Origin: Pseudoscleropodium purum
Lineage: Eukaryota > Streptophyta > Bryopsida > Hypnales > Brachytheciaceae
Direction: 5' to 3'
NCBI GenBank assembly: GCA_963969395.1
Contig: OZ017798.1
Span: 22,002,173 to 22,066,172, forward strand
DNA: 64,000 nucleotides
Made by a program: the position numbers and the translations under genes. Below the pieces are notes generated by a model. It ran no database searches. It was given only the letters and a program-made list of their open reading frames with translations, and was not told the origin of the DNA. Positions 45,025-57,040 of the stretch are shown here, one piece after another. Every line of letters starts with the position of its first letter. Positions within the stretch are counted from its first letter, which is position 1.

Positions 45025-48000
45025 TGTCGCAGCACAGGGCAGGTCAATTCCCCATTATACTCACAAAAATCGCTCTAGAGTATAACTAAGTGACTCTAAA
45101 GATCGAACCCACGAGATCCTATGAAGTATCTAGCTCTATTAAGCAGTTAAGCTAAGTCAGTATCCCAATCTTACTTTCCGGTCCTAGATCTAGAACCAGA
45201 AATACCACCACACCGGATAACTACAAACCGGATTACTCCTTCTTCCGGTCCTACTTACTATCCGGTCCGTACAAATACCCAAATCCCAGGATCTCACAAC
45301 TTCCGATCCTGGAAATCCGTCCTGACCAATCCGGTCGGGATGGTCATCCTGTATCCGTAATCCTATCCGGTTTAGTTTTGCCTCTGTTTCACCATCAGAG
45401 GGGTCGCCGCTTACATTTGAGAGTGGTAGGCCCACCACTCCTTCCGTGATTTATAGTGGCTGAAGACCCACTGTCCTACTTCCTAAACTCCTAAGCTACT
45501 CCGGATCCGGTTTGGTCCTTCACAACAACCCAAATAGCAATCCGGATTGTAGGTCACACAAAGACCCCACACTCGACCCTCTCGTACTACAACGACCTTG
45601 ATGCTACTTCCGATCCGTGCGAAGACAGGTGGTTACAAGTGCACCCGTCCGTTCCAACGTCAACTAAAGTTCTTCCGTTACCCATACGGGTGGTGAGACC
45701 TCACAGGAGATCGGACACTCGACCGGATTTCCTACCCGGGAGTTCTAGCGCAACTAAGGAATCCCTCCCTACCTGCCTAGCCTAACAACGGCTTTCTCAC
45801 CCGGAATCTCAAACTCTAGACGTGCTGAGGAACTAAGTTCACTCCCAACTCTTCGATACCTACTCACATGCACCTTGGATCAGAAAAGAAACACCAAGGG
45901 GAGAAATCACTCGCAAACCAACTCGTACTATCCTAACTCCACATCATACAATCCTGTCGCGCTGGAGAGAGACACACAATGAAGAGAATAGAAAAGTACA
46001 AGAAGTTTGCAAAATGAAAAACTCCCAATTCCCATCTCAGGAACCGATTTATATACAAAGGGTCAAAACCCTAAAAGCACAAAAAGGAGCGGAAAACCCG
46101 TGGGGGTCCGCCGCCATCCTAATCTAACTTCCGGTCTAACCTAATACTGTTGAGTCGGATCCGGATCCGGATCCGCTCCTGAAATCAAAATCCTATCTAC
46201 CCTACAACTCTAGATCCTATTGTCGGGCTTCCGACCTCCGGGACTAGCTCCTCGAAGACTTCACTCAAATTTCGGACCCGTTCCCCCTCCGCAGGATTCG
46301 ATCCGGGTGGAGACTCCAAGTCGATGGTGATATCCGGTCTCGTGCCCGGAGTCCCAGTCCGTGCAGACTTCTTGGACTCAGGAGTCCAATCCTTCCTATC
46401 CTTCTGAATGGTTGCGTCCGGAAAGAGATCCGGTAGCGAGATGTCCGAAAGATGAATACCTTTGTCGCACGTCGCTCCCGTCAGCTTCCGGCTGCTCTCC
46501 TCGATCCGGTCCGCAGCCTTCCGCCCCTCCACCATTGCCGTCTCCACCTGCTCAGCGAAGTCCGCGAGAATCCGGACCATCCGAGAACCGGATGGTTTCT
46601 TCTCTTCGTGGATCTTCTCGTCGAAGAGCTTCGCTTTGGCGGCGGCCGTTCCGGTCTCTCCCAGGACCGCCTTGATCTGCTCGGCTATCTTCCGAGTCTC
46701 CTCCGCCATCTCCCGAGCGGCCGTCACGTCTTCCTGATAGGCAAAAAGAGTTGCCTTCAGTTTATCCACCTCCTCCTGCAACCGGCGGATCTCTGCTTCC
46801 TACTTCCGGGTCTCTTCCGGATTGGTGATGCACTCCGCCACTTGTTCCGCCAATTTGCTGTCCGGTGCCGCACCCACCAACTTGCCGATCGCCTCAAGCG
46901 TCCTGTGCTTGACCTCCCAATCCGCCCTGATGTTGCAGAGGACGTTGATCAGACCGTTGAACGGATCTTGCATATCCGGGTCTCCCCCGGAAACGGTCTT
47001 CTCGGCTTCCGGTTTCTCTTCCGGGGCCGGTTTGTCTTGACCGGGAGGCATCCCGCGCTTGTATGGAGGCGTCAACTTCTGTCGCTTGATCGGCGGCATC
47101 GGCTCCTCCTCTTCCTCGCTGGACTCCCGGTCTGACCCGGAATCGGATTCGGCCTCGTCATCCGTCTCCGACTCCCCATACTTCAGGAGCACTTCCTGCG
47201 TCTTCCACACCTTCTCCTCCATGTCGGTGAGGACTTGGTTCTCCCGATAGAGGTGGAAGAGATAAGGGCACACTGGAGTGGCCCTTTTCTTCCCAACCCT
47301 ACTAACTAGCTGGGCCACGAGATCGGAAATGATCCGTGCCCAGTCCACTTTCCGGGTACCACTAAGGGCACCGAAAATGGTATTGCCGAGGGTGATCGTC
47401 ACCCTGGTCGGCTTTTCCAGGTGAAGAATCGGAACCAGGAATTGCAGGATCCGACGGTGTCGGTCATCCACACAATCTTCGACCGCGTATCCGTCCTTCG
47501 GATTGACGGCTCCCTTGAACTTCCCTCGGACAAACTCATCCTTCCGGCTCGCCATCTGTCGCAGCACAGGGCAGGTCAATTCCCCATTATACTCACAAAA
47601 ATCGCTCTAGAGTATAACTAAGTGACTCTAAAGATCGAACCCACGAGATCCTGTGAAGTATCTAGCTCTATTAAGCAGTTAAGCTCAGTCAGTATGCCAA
47701 TCTTACTTTCCGGTCCTAGATCTAGAACCAGAAATATTACCACACCGGGTAACTACAGACCGGATTACTCCTTCTTCCGGTCCTACTAACTATCCGGTCC
47801 GTACAAACACCCAAATCCCAGGACCTCACAACTTCCGATCCTGGAAATCCGTCCTGACCAATCCGGTCGGGATGGTCATCCTGTACTCGTAATCCTATTC
47901 GGTTTAGTTTTGCCTCTGTTTCACCATCAGAGGGGTCGCCGCTTAATTTTGAGAGTGGTAGGCCCACCACTCCTTCCGTGACTTATAGTGGCTGAAGACC

Positions 48001-48579
48001 CACTGTCCTACTTCCTAAACTCCTAAGCTAATCCGGATCCGGTTTGGTCCTTCACAACAACCCAAATAGCAATCCGGGTTGTAGGTCACACAAAGACCCT
48101 ACACTCGACCCTCTCGTACTACAACGACCTTGATGCTACTTCCGATCCGTGCGAAGACAGGTGGTTACAAGTGCACCCGTCCGTTCCAACGTCAACTAAA
48201 GTTCTTCCGTTACCCATATGGGTGGTGAGACCTCACAGGAGATCGGACACTCGACCGGATTTCCCACCCGGGAGTTCTAGCGCAGCTAAGGAATCCCTCC
48301 CTACCCGCCTAGCCTAACAACGGCTTTCTCACCCGGAATCTCAAACTCTAGACGTGCTGAGGAACTAAGTTCACTCCCAACTTTTCGGTACCTACTCACA
48401 TGCACCTTGGATCGGAAAATAAACACCAAGGGGAGAAATCACTTACAAACTCACTCGTACTATCCTAACTCCACATCATACAATCCTGTCGCGCTGGAGA
48501 GAGATACACAACGAAGAGAATAGAAAGGTACAAGAAGTTTGCAAAATGAAAAACTCCCAATTCCCATCTCAGGAACCAA

Positions 48580-48587
48580 TTTATATA
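48580..48587 (-). promoter_or_regulatory. Second TATA box of R1, copy 5
   Basis: TATATAAA on minus, in the same position relative to the ORF stop as in copy 1. Confidence 0.45.
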
Positions 48588-48738
48588 CAAAGGGTCAAAA
48601 CCCTAAAAGCACAAAAAGGAGCGGAAAACCCGTGGGGGTCCGCCGCCACCTAAATCTAACTTCCGGTCTAACCTAATACTATTGAGCCGGATCCGGATCC
48701 GGATCCGCTCCTACTCCTAACTGAAATTAAAATCCTAT

Positions 48739-50403
48739 CTACCCTACAACTCTAGATCCTATCGTCGGGCTTCCGACCTCCGGGACTAGCTCCTCGAAGA
48801 CTTCGCTCAAATTCCGGACCCGTTCCCCCTCCGCAGGATTCGGTCCGGGTGGAGACTCCAGGTCGATGGTGATATCCGGTCTCGTGCCCGGAGTCCCAGT
48901 CCGTGCAGACTTCTTGGACTCAGGAGTCCAATCCTTCCTGTCCTTCGCCATAGTTGCATCCGGAAAGAGGTCCGGTAGAGAGATGTCCGAAAGGTGAATA
49001 CCTTTGTCGCACGTCGCTCCCGTCAGCTTCCGGCTGCTCTCCTCGATCCGGTCCGCTGCCTTCCGCCCCTCTACCATTGCCGTCTCCACCTGCTCGGCGA
49101 AGTCCGCGAGAATCCGGACCATCCGGGAACCGGATAGTTTCTTCTCTTCGTGGATCTTCTCGTCGAAGAGCTTCGCCTTGGCCGCTGCCGTTCCGGTCTC
49201 TCCCAGGACCGTCTTGATCTGCTCGGCCACCTTCCGAGTCTCCTCCGCCATCTCCCGAGCGGCCGTCACGTCTTCCTGATAGGCGAAAAGTGTTGCCTTC
49301 AGTTTATCTACCTCCTCCTGCAACCGGCGGATCTCGGCTTCCTGCTTCCGGGTCTCTTCCGGATTCGTGATGCATTGCGCCACTTGTTCCGCCAAGTTGC
49401 TGTCCGGTGCAGCACCCACCAACTTGCCGATTGCCGCAAGCGTCCTGTGCTTGACCTCCCAATCCGCCCTGATGTTGCAGAGGACGTTGATTAGACCGTT
49501 GAACGGATCTTGCATATCCGGATCTCCCCCGGAATTGGTCTTCTCGGCTTCCGGTTTTTCCTCCGGGGCCGGTTTGTCTTGACCGGGAGGCGTCCCGCGC
49601 TTGTGTGGAGGCGTCAGCTTCTGTCGCTTGATCGGCGGCATCGGCTCCTCCTCTTCCTCGCTGGACTCCCGGTCTGACTCGGAATCGGATTCCGCTTCGT
49701 CATCCGTCTCCGACTCCCCATACTTCAGGAGCACTTCCTGCGTCTTCCACGCCTTCTCCTCTATGTTGGTGAGGACTTGGTTCTCCCGATAGAGGTGGAA
49801 GAGGTAAGGGCACACTGGAGTGGCCCTTTTCTTCCCAACCCTACTAACAAGCTGGGCCACGAGATCGGAAATGATCCGTGCCCAGTCCACTTTCCGGGTA
49901 CCACTGAGGGCACCGAAAATGGTGTTGCCGAGGGTGATCGTCACCCTGGTCGGCTTTTCCGGGTGAAGAACCGGAACCAGGAATTGCAGGAGCCGACGGT
50001 GTCGGTCGTCCAAGCAATCCTCGACCGCGTATCCGTCCTTCGGGTTGACGGCTCCCTTGAACTTCCCTCGGACAAACTCATCCTTCCGGCTCGCCATTCC
50101 CAAGCCTCCTGCCCGGAAACCGTAAACCGCTCTCCACATCCCCTCGTTCCAGCTGACGGGAGCTCCCCTCACGGTGTTGTCAAACTGGTTGGACAACTTT
50201 CCGAGGAGCTCCTTGACCATTCTCTCCTCCCTAAAACCCCAAGGTTTCTCGGCAAACCCTACGCAACCCATGGATCTGAGATCATCCATGAGTTCAGCCT
50301 TTTCCGGCTCTGTGGAGGGAATAACCGGAATGACTTTCCGGAGCTTCACCTCGCCTCCAGAGGGACTCGCTTGCCTCGACCTACGTAGCTGAGGCATTCC
50401 CAC
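48739..50403 (-). CDS. R1 ORF protein, 554 aa, intact
   Basis: Full-length and open. Closest to the copy at 22668-24332, from which it differs by few residues (for example EKAELMDD for EKSELMDD, TLAAIGK for TLEAIGK, KTVLGE for KAVLGE). The modules are as described for copy 1: conserved N-terminal region, ANT/GNTIFG and PYLFHLYRE, acidic tract, NLS-like basic stretch, coiled coil and DITIDLE. Being intact and nested inside a copy with a stop, it is a recent arrival. Function unknown. Confidence 0.75.
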   Translation of the reverse strand: MGMPQLRRSRQASPSGGEVKLRKVIPVIPSTEPEKAELMDDLRSMGCVGFAEKPWGFREERMVKELLGKLSNQFDNTVRGAPVSWNEGMWRAVYGFRAGGLGMASRKDEFVRGKFKGAVNPKDGYAVEDCLDDRHRRLLQFLVPVLHPEKPTRVTITLGNTIFGALSGTRKVDWARIISDLVAQLVSRVGKKRATPVCPYLFHLYRENQVLTNIEEKAWKTQEVLLKYGESETDDEAESDSESDRESSEEEEEPMPPIKRQKLTPPHKRGTPPGQDKPAPEEKPEAEKTNSGGDPDMQDPFNGLINVLCNIRADWEVKHRTLAAIGKLVGAAPDSNLAEQVAQCITNPEETRKQEAEIRRLQEEVDKLKATLFAYQEDVTAAREMAEETRKVAEQIKTVLGETGTAAAKAKLFDEKIHEEKKLSGSRMVRILADFAEQVETAMVEGRKAADRIEESSRKLTGATCDKGIHLSDISLPDLFPDATMAKDRKDWTPESKKSARTGTPGTRPDITIDLESPPGPNPAEGERVRNLSEVFEELVPEVGSPTIGSRVVG

Positions 50404-50569
50404 TCACATCTCTCCTAGCCGCACGTCCCGTTCCTCACTTCCTCTCTCCGATCTCAACCGGAAGCAGAACAGACAAAACACAAACGCACAGACGCACAAA
50501 CGACAAAAACTCAACCGCGCACGCTCAAGGTCGAGTTTCTAAAAGGGGGTGCAACAGTGAAAGCTCCTC

Positions 50570-50577
50570 CTTTTATA
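50570..50577 (-). promoter_or_regulatory. TATA box of the R1 ORF, copy 5
   Basis: TATAAAAG on minus, about 167 bases upstream of the ATG at 50403. Confidence 0.55.
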
Positions 50578-51707
50578 GTCCCTGGACCCTTTCCGGTTTG
50601 TCATCATGAATCCGGGTTACCATCATAATCCGGTTCATCATCATAATCCGGTCCTAGACCTAATCCGTGTTACATTCCGTTTCCGTCGTTAGTTACTCCT
50701 GAGCGGATGAGATCCAAGAAGCCTACTACTTCACGTTCCGTGCTAATTCTGAGTTTTCCTTCCCCACCTAATCGGATCCGGTTAGCTAATGACTAGTTTC
50801 CGTTCCTATTTGGGTGTATACTAAGAAAATCAAAATTCTAAGCTGCGACACCATCCCCAAACCTCCTGCTCGGAAACCGTAAACCGCTCTCCACATCCCC
50901 TCGTTCCAGCTGACGGGAGTTCCTCTCACTATGTTGTCAAACTGGTTGGACAGCTTTCCGAGGAGCTCCTTGACCATTCTCTCCTCCCTAAAACCCCAGG
51001 GTTTCTCGGCAAACCCGAGGCAACCCATGGATTTGAGATCATCCATGAGTTCAGACTTTTCCGGCTCTGTGGAGGGAATAACCGGAATAACTTTCCGGAG
51101 CTTCACCTCACCTCCAGAGGGACTCGCTTGTCTAGACCTACGTAGCGGAGGCATTCCCACTCGAATCTACCTCACTCTCTCCTAGCCGCATGTCCCGTTC
51201 CTTACGTTCTCTCTCCGATCTCAACCGGAATCAAAACAGACAAAACACAAACGTACAGACGCACAAACGCACAAACGACAAAAACTCAACCGCGCGCGCT
51301 CAAGGTCGAGTTTCTAAAAGGGGGTGCAACAGTGAAAGCTCCTCCTTATATAGTCCCTGGACCCTTTCCGGTTTATCATCATGAATCCGATTTACCATCA
51401 TTATCCGGTTCATCATCATAATCCGGTCCTGAACCTAATCCGTGTTGCATTCTGTCGCAGCTTAAAATTTTGATTTTCTTAGTATACACCAAAATAGGAA
51501 CGGAAACTAGTCATTAGCTAACCGGATCCGATTAGGTGGGGAAGGAAAACTCAGAATTAGCACGGAACGTGAAGTAGTGGGCCTCTTGGATCTAATCCGG
51601 TCAGAAGTAACTAACGACGGAAACGGAATGCAACACGGATTAGGTCTAGGACCGGATAATGATGGTAAATCGGATTCATGATGATAAACCGGAAAGGGTC
51701 CAGGGAC

Positions 51708-51715
51708 TATATAAG
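51708..51715 (+). promoter_or_regulatory. TATA box of the R1 ORF, copy 6
   Basis: TATATAAG, the variant shared with copies 3 and 4; copies 1, 2 and 5 have TATAAAAG. Confidence 0.5.
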
Positions 51716-51899
51716 GAGGAGCTTTCACTGTTGCACCCCCTTTTAGAAACTCGACCTTGAGCGCGCGCGGTTGAGTTTTTGTCGTTTGTGCGTTTGTGCG
51801 TCTGTACGTTTGTGTTTTGTCTGTTTTGATTCCGGTTGAGATCGGAGAGAGAACGTAAGGAACGGGACATGCGGCTAGGAGAGAGTGAGGTAGATTCGA

Positions 51900-53564
51900 G
51901 TGGGAATGCCTCCGCTACGTAGGTCTAGACAAGCGAGTCCCTCTGGAGGTGAGGTGAAGCTCCGGAAAGTTATTCCGGTTATTCCCTCCACAGAGCCGGA
52001 AAAGTCTGAACTCATGGATGATCTCAAATCCATGGGTTGCCTCGGGTTTGCCGAGAAACCCTGGGGTTTTAGGGAGGAGAGAATGGTCAAGGAGCTCCTC
52101 GGAAAGCTGTCCAACCAGTTTGACAACATAGTGAGAGGAACTCCCGTCAGCTGGAACGAGGGGATGTGGAGAGCGGTTTACGGTTTCCGAGCAGGAGGTT
52201 TGGGGATGGCGAGCCGGAAGGATGAGTTTGTCCGAGGGAAGTTCAAGGGAGCCGTCAACCCGAAGGACGGATACGCGGTCGAAGATTGTGTGGATGACCG
52301 ACACCGTCGGATCCTGCAATTCCTGGTTCCGATTCTTCACCTGGAAAAGCCGACCAGGGTGACGATCACCCTCGGCAATACCATTTTCGGTGCCCTTAGT
52401 GGTACCCGGAAAGTGGACTGGGCACGGATCATTTCCGATCTCGTGGCCCAGCTAGTTAGTAGGGTTGGGAAGAAAAGGGCCACTCCAGTGTGCCCTTATC
52501 TCTTCCACCTCTATCGGGAGAACCAAGTCCTCACCGACATGGAGGAGAAGGTGTGGAAGACGCAGGAAGTGCTCCTGAAGTATGGGGAGTCGGAGACGGA
52601 TGACGAGGCCGAATCCGATTCCGGGTCAGACCGGGAGTCCAGCGAGGAAGAGGAGGAGCCGATGCCGCCGATCAAGCGACAGAAGTTGACGCCTCCATAC
52701 AAGCGCGGGATGCCTCCCGGTCAAGACAAACCGGCCCCGGAAGAGAAACCGGAAGCCGAGAAGACCGTTTCCGGGGGAGACCCGGATATGCAAGATCCGT
52801 TCAACGGTCTGATCAACGTCCTCTGCAACATCAGGGCGGATTGGGAGGTCAAGCACAGGACGCTTGAGGCGATCGGCAAGTTGGTGGGTGCGGCACCGGA
52901 CAGCAAATTGGCGGAACAAGTGGCGGAGTGCATCACCAATCCGGAAGAGACCCGGAAGTAGGAAGCAGAGATCCGCCGGTTGCAGGAGGAGGTGGATAAA
53001 CTGAAGGCAACTCTTTTTGCCTATCAGGAAGACGTGACGGCCGCTCGGGAGATGGCGGAGGAGACTCGGAAGATAGCCGAGCAGATCAAGGCGGTCCTGG
53101 GAGAGACCGGAACGGCCGCCGCCAAAGCGAAGCTCTTCGACGAGAAGATCCACGAAGAGAAGAAACCATCCGGTTCTCGGATGGTCCGGATTCTCGCGGA
53201 CTTCGCTGAGCAGGTGGAGACGGCAATGGTGGAGGGGCGGAAGGCTGCGGACCGGATCGAGGAGAGCAGCCGGAAGCTGACGGGAGCGACGTGCGACAAA
53301 GGTATTCATCTTTCGGACATCTCGCTACCGGATCTCTTTCCGGACGCAACCATTCAGAAGGATAGGAAGGATTGGACTCCTGAGTCCAAGAAGTCTGCAC
53401 GGACTGGGACTCCGGGCACGAGACCGGATATCACCATCGACTTGGAGTCTCCACCCGGATCGAATCCTGCGGAGGGGGAACGGGTCCGAAATTTGAGTGA
53501 AGTCTTCGAGGAGCTAGTCCCGGAGGTCGGAAGCCCGACAATAGGATCTAGAGTTGTAGGGTAG
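51900..53564 (+). pseudogene. R1 ORF of copy 6, one nonsense codon
   Basis: Open for 353 codons, then TAG at 52959-52961 where copy 1 has CAG (Gln), then open to the natural stop at 53562-53564. The break falls at the start of the coiled coil, so a 353-residue product would lack it. A later ATG at 52980 could give the C-terminal 194 residues. The residues VPILH and KRGMPPG tie it to copy 4. Confidence 0.8.
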
Positions 53565-53705
53565 ATAGGATTTTGATTTCAGGAGCGGATCCGGATCCGG
53601 ATCCGACTCAACAGTATTAGGTTAGACCGGAAGTTAGATTAGGATGGCGGCGGACCCCCACGGGTTTTCCGCTCCTTTTTGTGCTTTTAGGGTTTTGACC
53701 CTTTG

Positions 53706-53713
53706 TATATAAA
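53706..53713 (+). promoter_or_regulatory. Second TATA box of R1, copy 6
   Basis: TATATAAA in the conserved context after TTTGACCCTTTG. Confidence 0.45.
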
Positions 53714-54914
53714 TCGGTTCCTGAGATGGGAATTGGGAGTTTTTCATTTTGCAAACTTCTTGTACTTTTCTATTCTCTTCATTGTGTGTCTCTCTCCAGC
53801 GCGACAGGATTGTATGATGTGGAGTTAGGATAGTACGAGTTGGTTTGCGAGTGATTTCTCCCCTTGGTGTTTCTTTTCTGATCCAAGGTGCATGTGAGTA
53901 GGTACCGAAAAGTTGGGAGTGAACTTAGTTCCTCAGCACGTCTAGAGTTTGAGATTCCGGGTGAGAAAGCCGTTGTTAGGCTAGGCGGGTAGGGAGGGAT
54001 TCCTTAGCTGCGCTAGAACTCCCGGGTGGGAAATCCGGTCGAGTGTCCGATCTCCTGTGAGGTCTCACCACCCGTATGGGTAACGGAAGAACTTTAGTTG
54101 ACGTTGGAACGGACGGGTGCACTTGTAACCACCTGTCTTCGCACGGATCGGAAGTAGCATCAAGGTCGTTGTAGTACGAGAGGGTCGAGTGTGGGGTCTT
54201 TGTGTGACCTACAACCCGGATTGCTATTTGGGTTGTTGTGAAGGACCAAACCGGATCCGGAGTAGCTTAGGAGTTTAGGAAGTAGGACAGTGGGTCTTCA
54301 GCCACTATAAATCACGGAAGGAGTGGTGGGCCTACCACTCTCAAATGTAAGCGGCGACCCCTCTGATGGTGAAACAGAGGCAAAACTAAACCGGATAGGA
54401 TTACGGATACAGGATGACCATCCCGACCGGATTGGTCAGGACGGATTTCCAGGATCGGAAGTTGTGAGATCCTGGGATTTGGGTATTTGTACGGACCGGA
54501 TAGTAAGTAGGACCGGAAGAAGGAGTAATCCGGTCTGTAGTTATCCGGTGTGGTGGTATTTCTGGTTCTAGATCTAGGACCGGAAAGTAAGATTGGGATA
54601 CTGACTTAGCTTAACTGCTTAATAGAGCTAGATACTTCATAGGATCTCGTGGGTTCGATCTTTAGAGTCACTTAGTTATACTCTAGAGCGATTTTTGTGA
54701 GTATAATGGGGAATTGACCTGCCCTATGCTGCGACACATTCCGTTTCCGTCGTTAGTTACTCCTGACCGGATTAGATCCAAGAGGCCCACTACTTCTCGT
54801 TCCGTGCTAATTTTGAGTTTTCCTTCCCCACCTAATCGGATCCGGTTAGCTAATGACTAGTTTCCGTTCCTATTTTGGTGTATACTAAGAAAATCAAAAT
54901 TCTAAGCTGCGACA

Positions 54915-57003
54915 CTCGTCCTCAACAATAAGTGTCCAATATCCCTGTTGAATTCTATTATTTAATTGTGAAATGCAAGTGTGTAGGTTTTAGGGTCCAC
55001 GCAATGGTTTCTTTTCTTATGCTTAGTGGACGAAGATGAAGTACAACTTTCTATAATGTTGACTAGGAGGAGGTCCCGAGACAAGCAATGGCATAATGGA
55101 TGATGGCAAGAGGAGTCTTTCAAGTGCACGGCCAAGACTAGCTTGCAATGTGAGTTCCCCTTCCGATTCAGAGGTAAATTGTTTTGTTTGTGTGTGTGAG
55201 GATTGGGGCTGTTTAATAAGTGGATTTAGTTGTCCGGTTGGGTATGTGGTAGGGGACTTCCACCTATTCGGATGTGGCAAGCAGTCGCCAGTTTTTGCTT
55301 GTCACGTCAGTGGATGTACTATGTTGCCAAATTCATGAGAATTGGCATCATTGAATATCATTTGAAGCATGACGTGCCCTTGTGTTGTGTTAGCGGTCTA
55401 GGGTGCAATTGCATTGCTATACTTGTTTAGTCGCATTGTAGTCATATTGAAGTTGTCTTGAGTCATATTTGAGTCACACAGTCCTTCAAGAGTCCTTCAA
55501 GAGTCATGGTTATCTGAAGCACAAGACTTCCGAGCACGTAGTCGAGGATTCATTTGTATTCCCAAATTTTTTTGGATTTTTTTTCTTCTAGTTCTTTCAC
55601 AACACAATGGATTTGTCCTTCCCCATCTCTTCTGGGTACAGGGTGTAGGATGTACCCTGATCAGTGACATATGTAGTGGAAAAGAAACTGAGCTATAAGT
55701 AGCCAATTTTTGTGTGCGTCTTTGTACTCCAAGACGCACACACACCAATTTCCAATTTTTTTTATTGTCAGTATTGTGTCACAAATACCACAATTTTCAT
55801 TGAGCTTCAAAATATTGTAAATATGTGCATTCAACAATGCCTCTTTGTGTTCCTTTTTTTTTCTTGATTTTGCCGTGCCAACTTCACATCATGAAGTTAC
55901 TTTGTCGATTGGTAATGCCCACCTCTGATGGTATACCAATAGTTCTCATAGTTGAAGTCATTGGGAATGACCTTCCTTTGTTCGCAGTTGTAGCTTAGTC
56001 ATTTCCTAGTCACTATGCAATATCAATCATATTTTGCGTCTTTAACCTAACTCAAGGTCTTGTGACCTCATTGTCATGTACGTGTCTATGAGCAGGCGGG
56101 AGGAACAGGTGACTCAAGTCATTGGAAGGCCATGGAATTATGGAGGAAGGATGTTGACGTAAAGCTCCAGTAATTCGTAGCAACTTCAAGAACCACTTTT
56201 GAGGCCATAGGTGAATTGCGTTCAATGTTCTCCACCTTCATGAGGAATTCAGCATATGCGGATGAATGGAATCCCTCCAGAAGTGGTGCACCGAAACAGA
56301 GAAGAGGGCCTTCTGCCAAACCATGGAAGAAATTGGGAAATCGGGTGATTGCAGCAGCTATTGACATAACCTTGTCTGAGGATGAATTTCACTTCAACCC
56401 TTGTGAAGCCACACGAGAGATCCCACCTGAAGCCCAAGTAGTTGACCTTGAACACATACCCAAAGAGTGGAAGGTGGCTGAACAGGTTGTCAATGAGTCA
56501 GTGACTCAGGAAGTTTTGGTCTCTGAAACACAAGTAGACCCACAGCTAGTGACAAAGGTAGTGTTGGAGTCCGTTGTTAAGGTTGACGCTCCATCTTTGC
56601 CTCCCCTGTCAGCTCCAGCGACACTAGTAGTCTTGCACTCACAAGCAACTGTCGAAATTGCAGCCCACTCTCCCAAAAGATGTGAAGAGGATCTCAGCAG
56701 TTGAACAGCAACCAATGGTGGGTGAGGATCCTACCGGGGGGGAGCGAGAGCCGAGTACACCTAATAGTGGAGGACCTTCATTGGCAAACAGCGCAGGTGT
56801 GGCAGAGGAAGCAGAGGAAGAGGACGGTGACATCGAAATTGATACACGTCATATAGAGAAGAACACAACGGATGTGGAGGAGGTTACTAGGGAGGGCAAA
56901 GTCAGTGGAAGTAGCCGCGGAGCCCCATTGCCATCACAGAAAAAGTCTAAGAAACCACCGAAGTCACCATTGAAGGCATTTACCCCACCCGGTGTTTGTC
57001 AGT
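54915..57003 (+). pseudogene. CACTA-2 second gene, 3' exons
   Basis: Likely exons follow R1 copy 4. One covers about 55096-55173 (DDGKRSLSSARPRLACNVSS, ending GAG then GTAAAT). Another begins after the AGCAG acceptor at 56095 and runs to about 57,000. It encodes TGDSSHWKAMELWRKDVDV, then the RSMFSTFMRNSAYADEWN region, then an acidic and Pro/Ser/Lys-rich tail (KKSKKPPKSP). The open frame changes between about 56,660 and 56,704, so there is a frameshift. A similar acidic-then-basic tail is found in the CACTA-1 second gene. Confidence 0.4.
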
Positions 57004-57040
57004 AACGTCAAGTGAAGTGAGACCTTTCGGTACTTCTTGC

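Larger units (their letters stand above)
47557..50850 (-). mobile_element. R1 element copy 5, intact, nested in copy 4
   Basis: A 3,294-bp unit on minus, ends TGTCGCAGC and GCTGCGACA. The perfect 5-bp duplication CCATC stands at 47552-47556 and 50851-50855. Removing the insert and one CCATC restores an uninterrupted copy 4 matching the other copies across the junction. That fixes the ends of the element to the base. Confidence 0.93.
46197..51160 (-). pseudogene. R1 ORF of copy 4, interrupted and with a nonsense codon
   Basis: The coding part runs 51160-50856, then 47556-46197, with copy 5 inserted after about codon 102. A TAG at 46802-46800 (codon 354) replaces CAG of the intact copies. The same nonsense codon is present in copy 6. 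The remainder is open to the natural stop. Both copies 4 and 6 also share the variants VPILH and KRGMPPG not seen in copy 1. Confidence 0.8.
51453..54736 (+). mobile_element. R1 element copy 6, nested in copy 4
   Basis: A 3,284-bp unit on plus, opposite to its host copy. Ends are TGTCGCAGC and GCTGCGACA; the perfect 5-bp duplication CATTC is at 51448-51452 and 54737-54741. Copy 4 resumes on the right at the CATTCCGTTTCCGTCG of its leader. The sequence is almost the same as copy 4 itself, nonsense codon included. Confidence 0.93.
45025..54914 (-). mobile_element. R1 element copy 4, split by nested copies 5 and 6
   Basis: On minus, in three pieces: 45025-47556, 50856-51452 and 54742-54914 (about 3.3 kb when added up). 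Left end TGTCGCAGC, right end GCTGCGACA. The flanks CCCGT (45020-45024) and CTCGT (54915-54919) match at 4 of 5 positions, fitting a decayed 5-bp duplication. Copy 5 entered with duplication CCATC and copy 6 with duplication CATTC. The TATA-type motifs are at 51345-51352 and 46048-46055. Confidence 0.85.
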
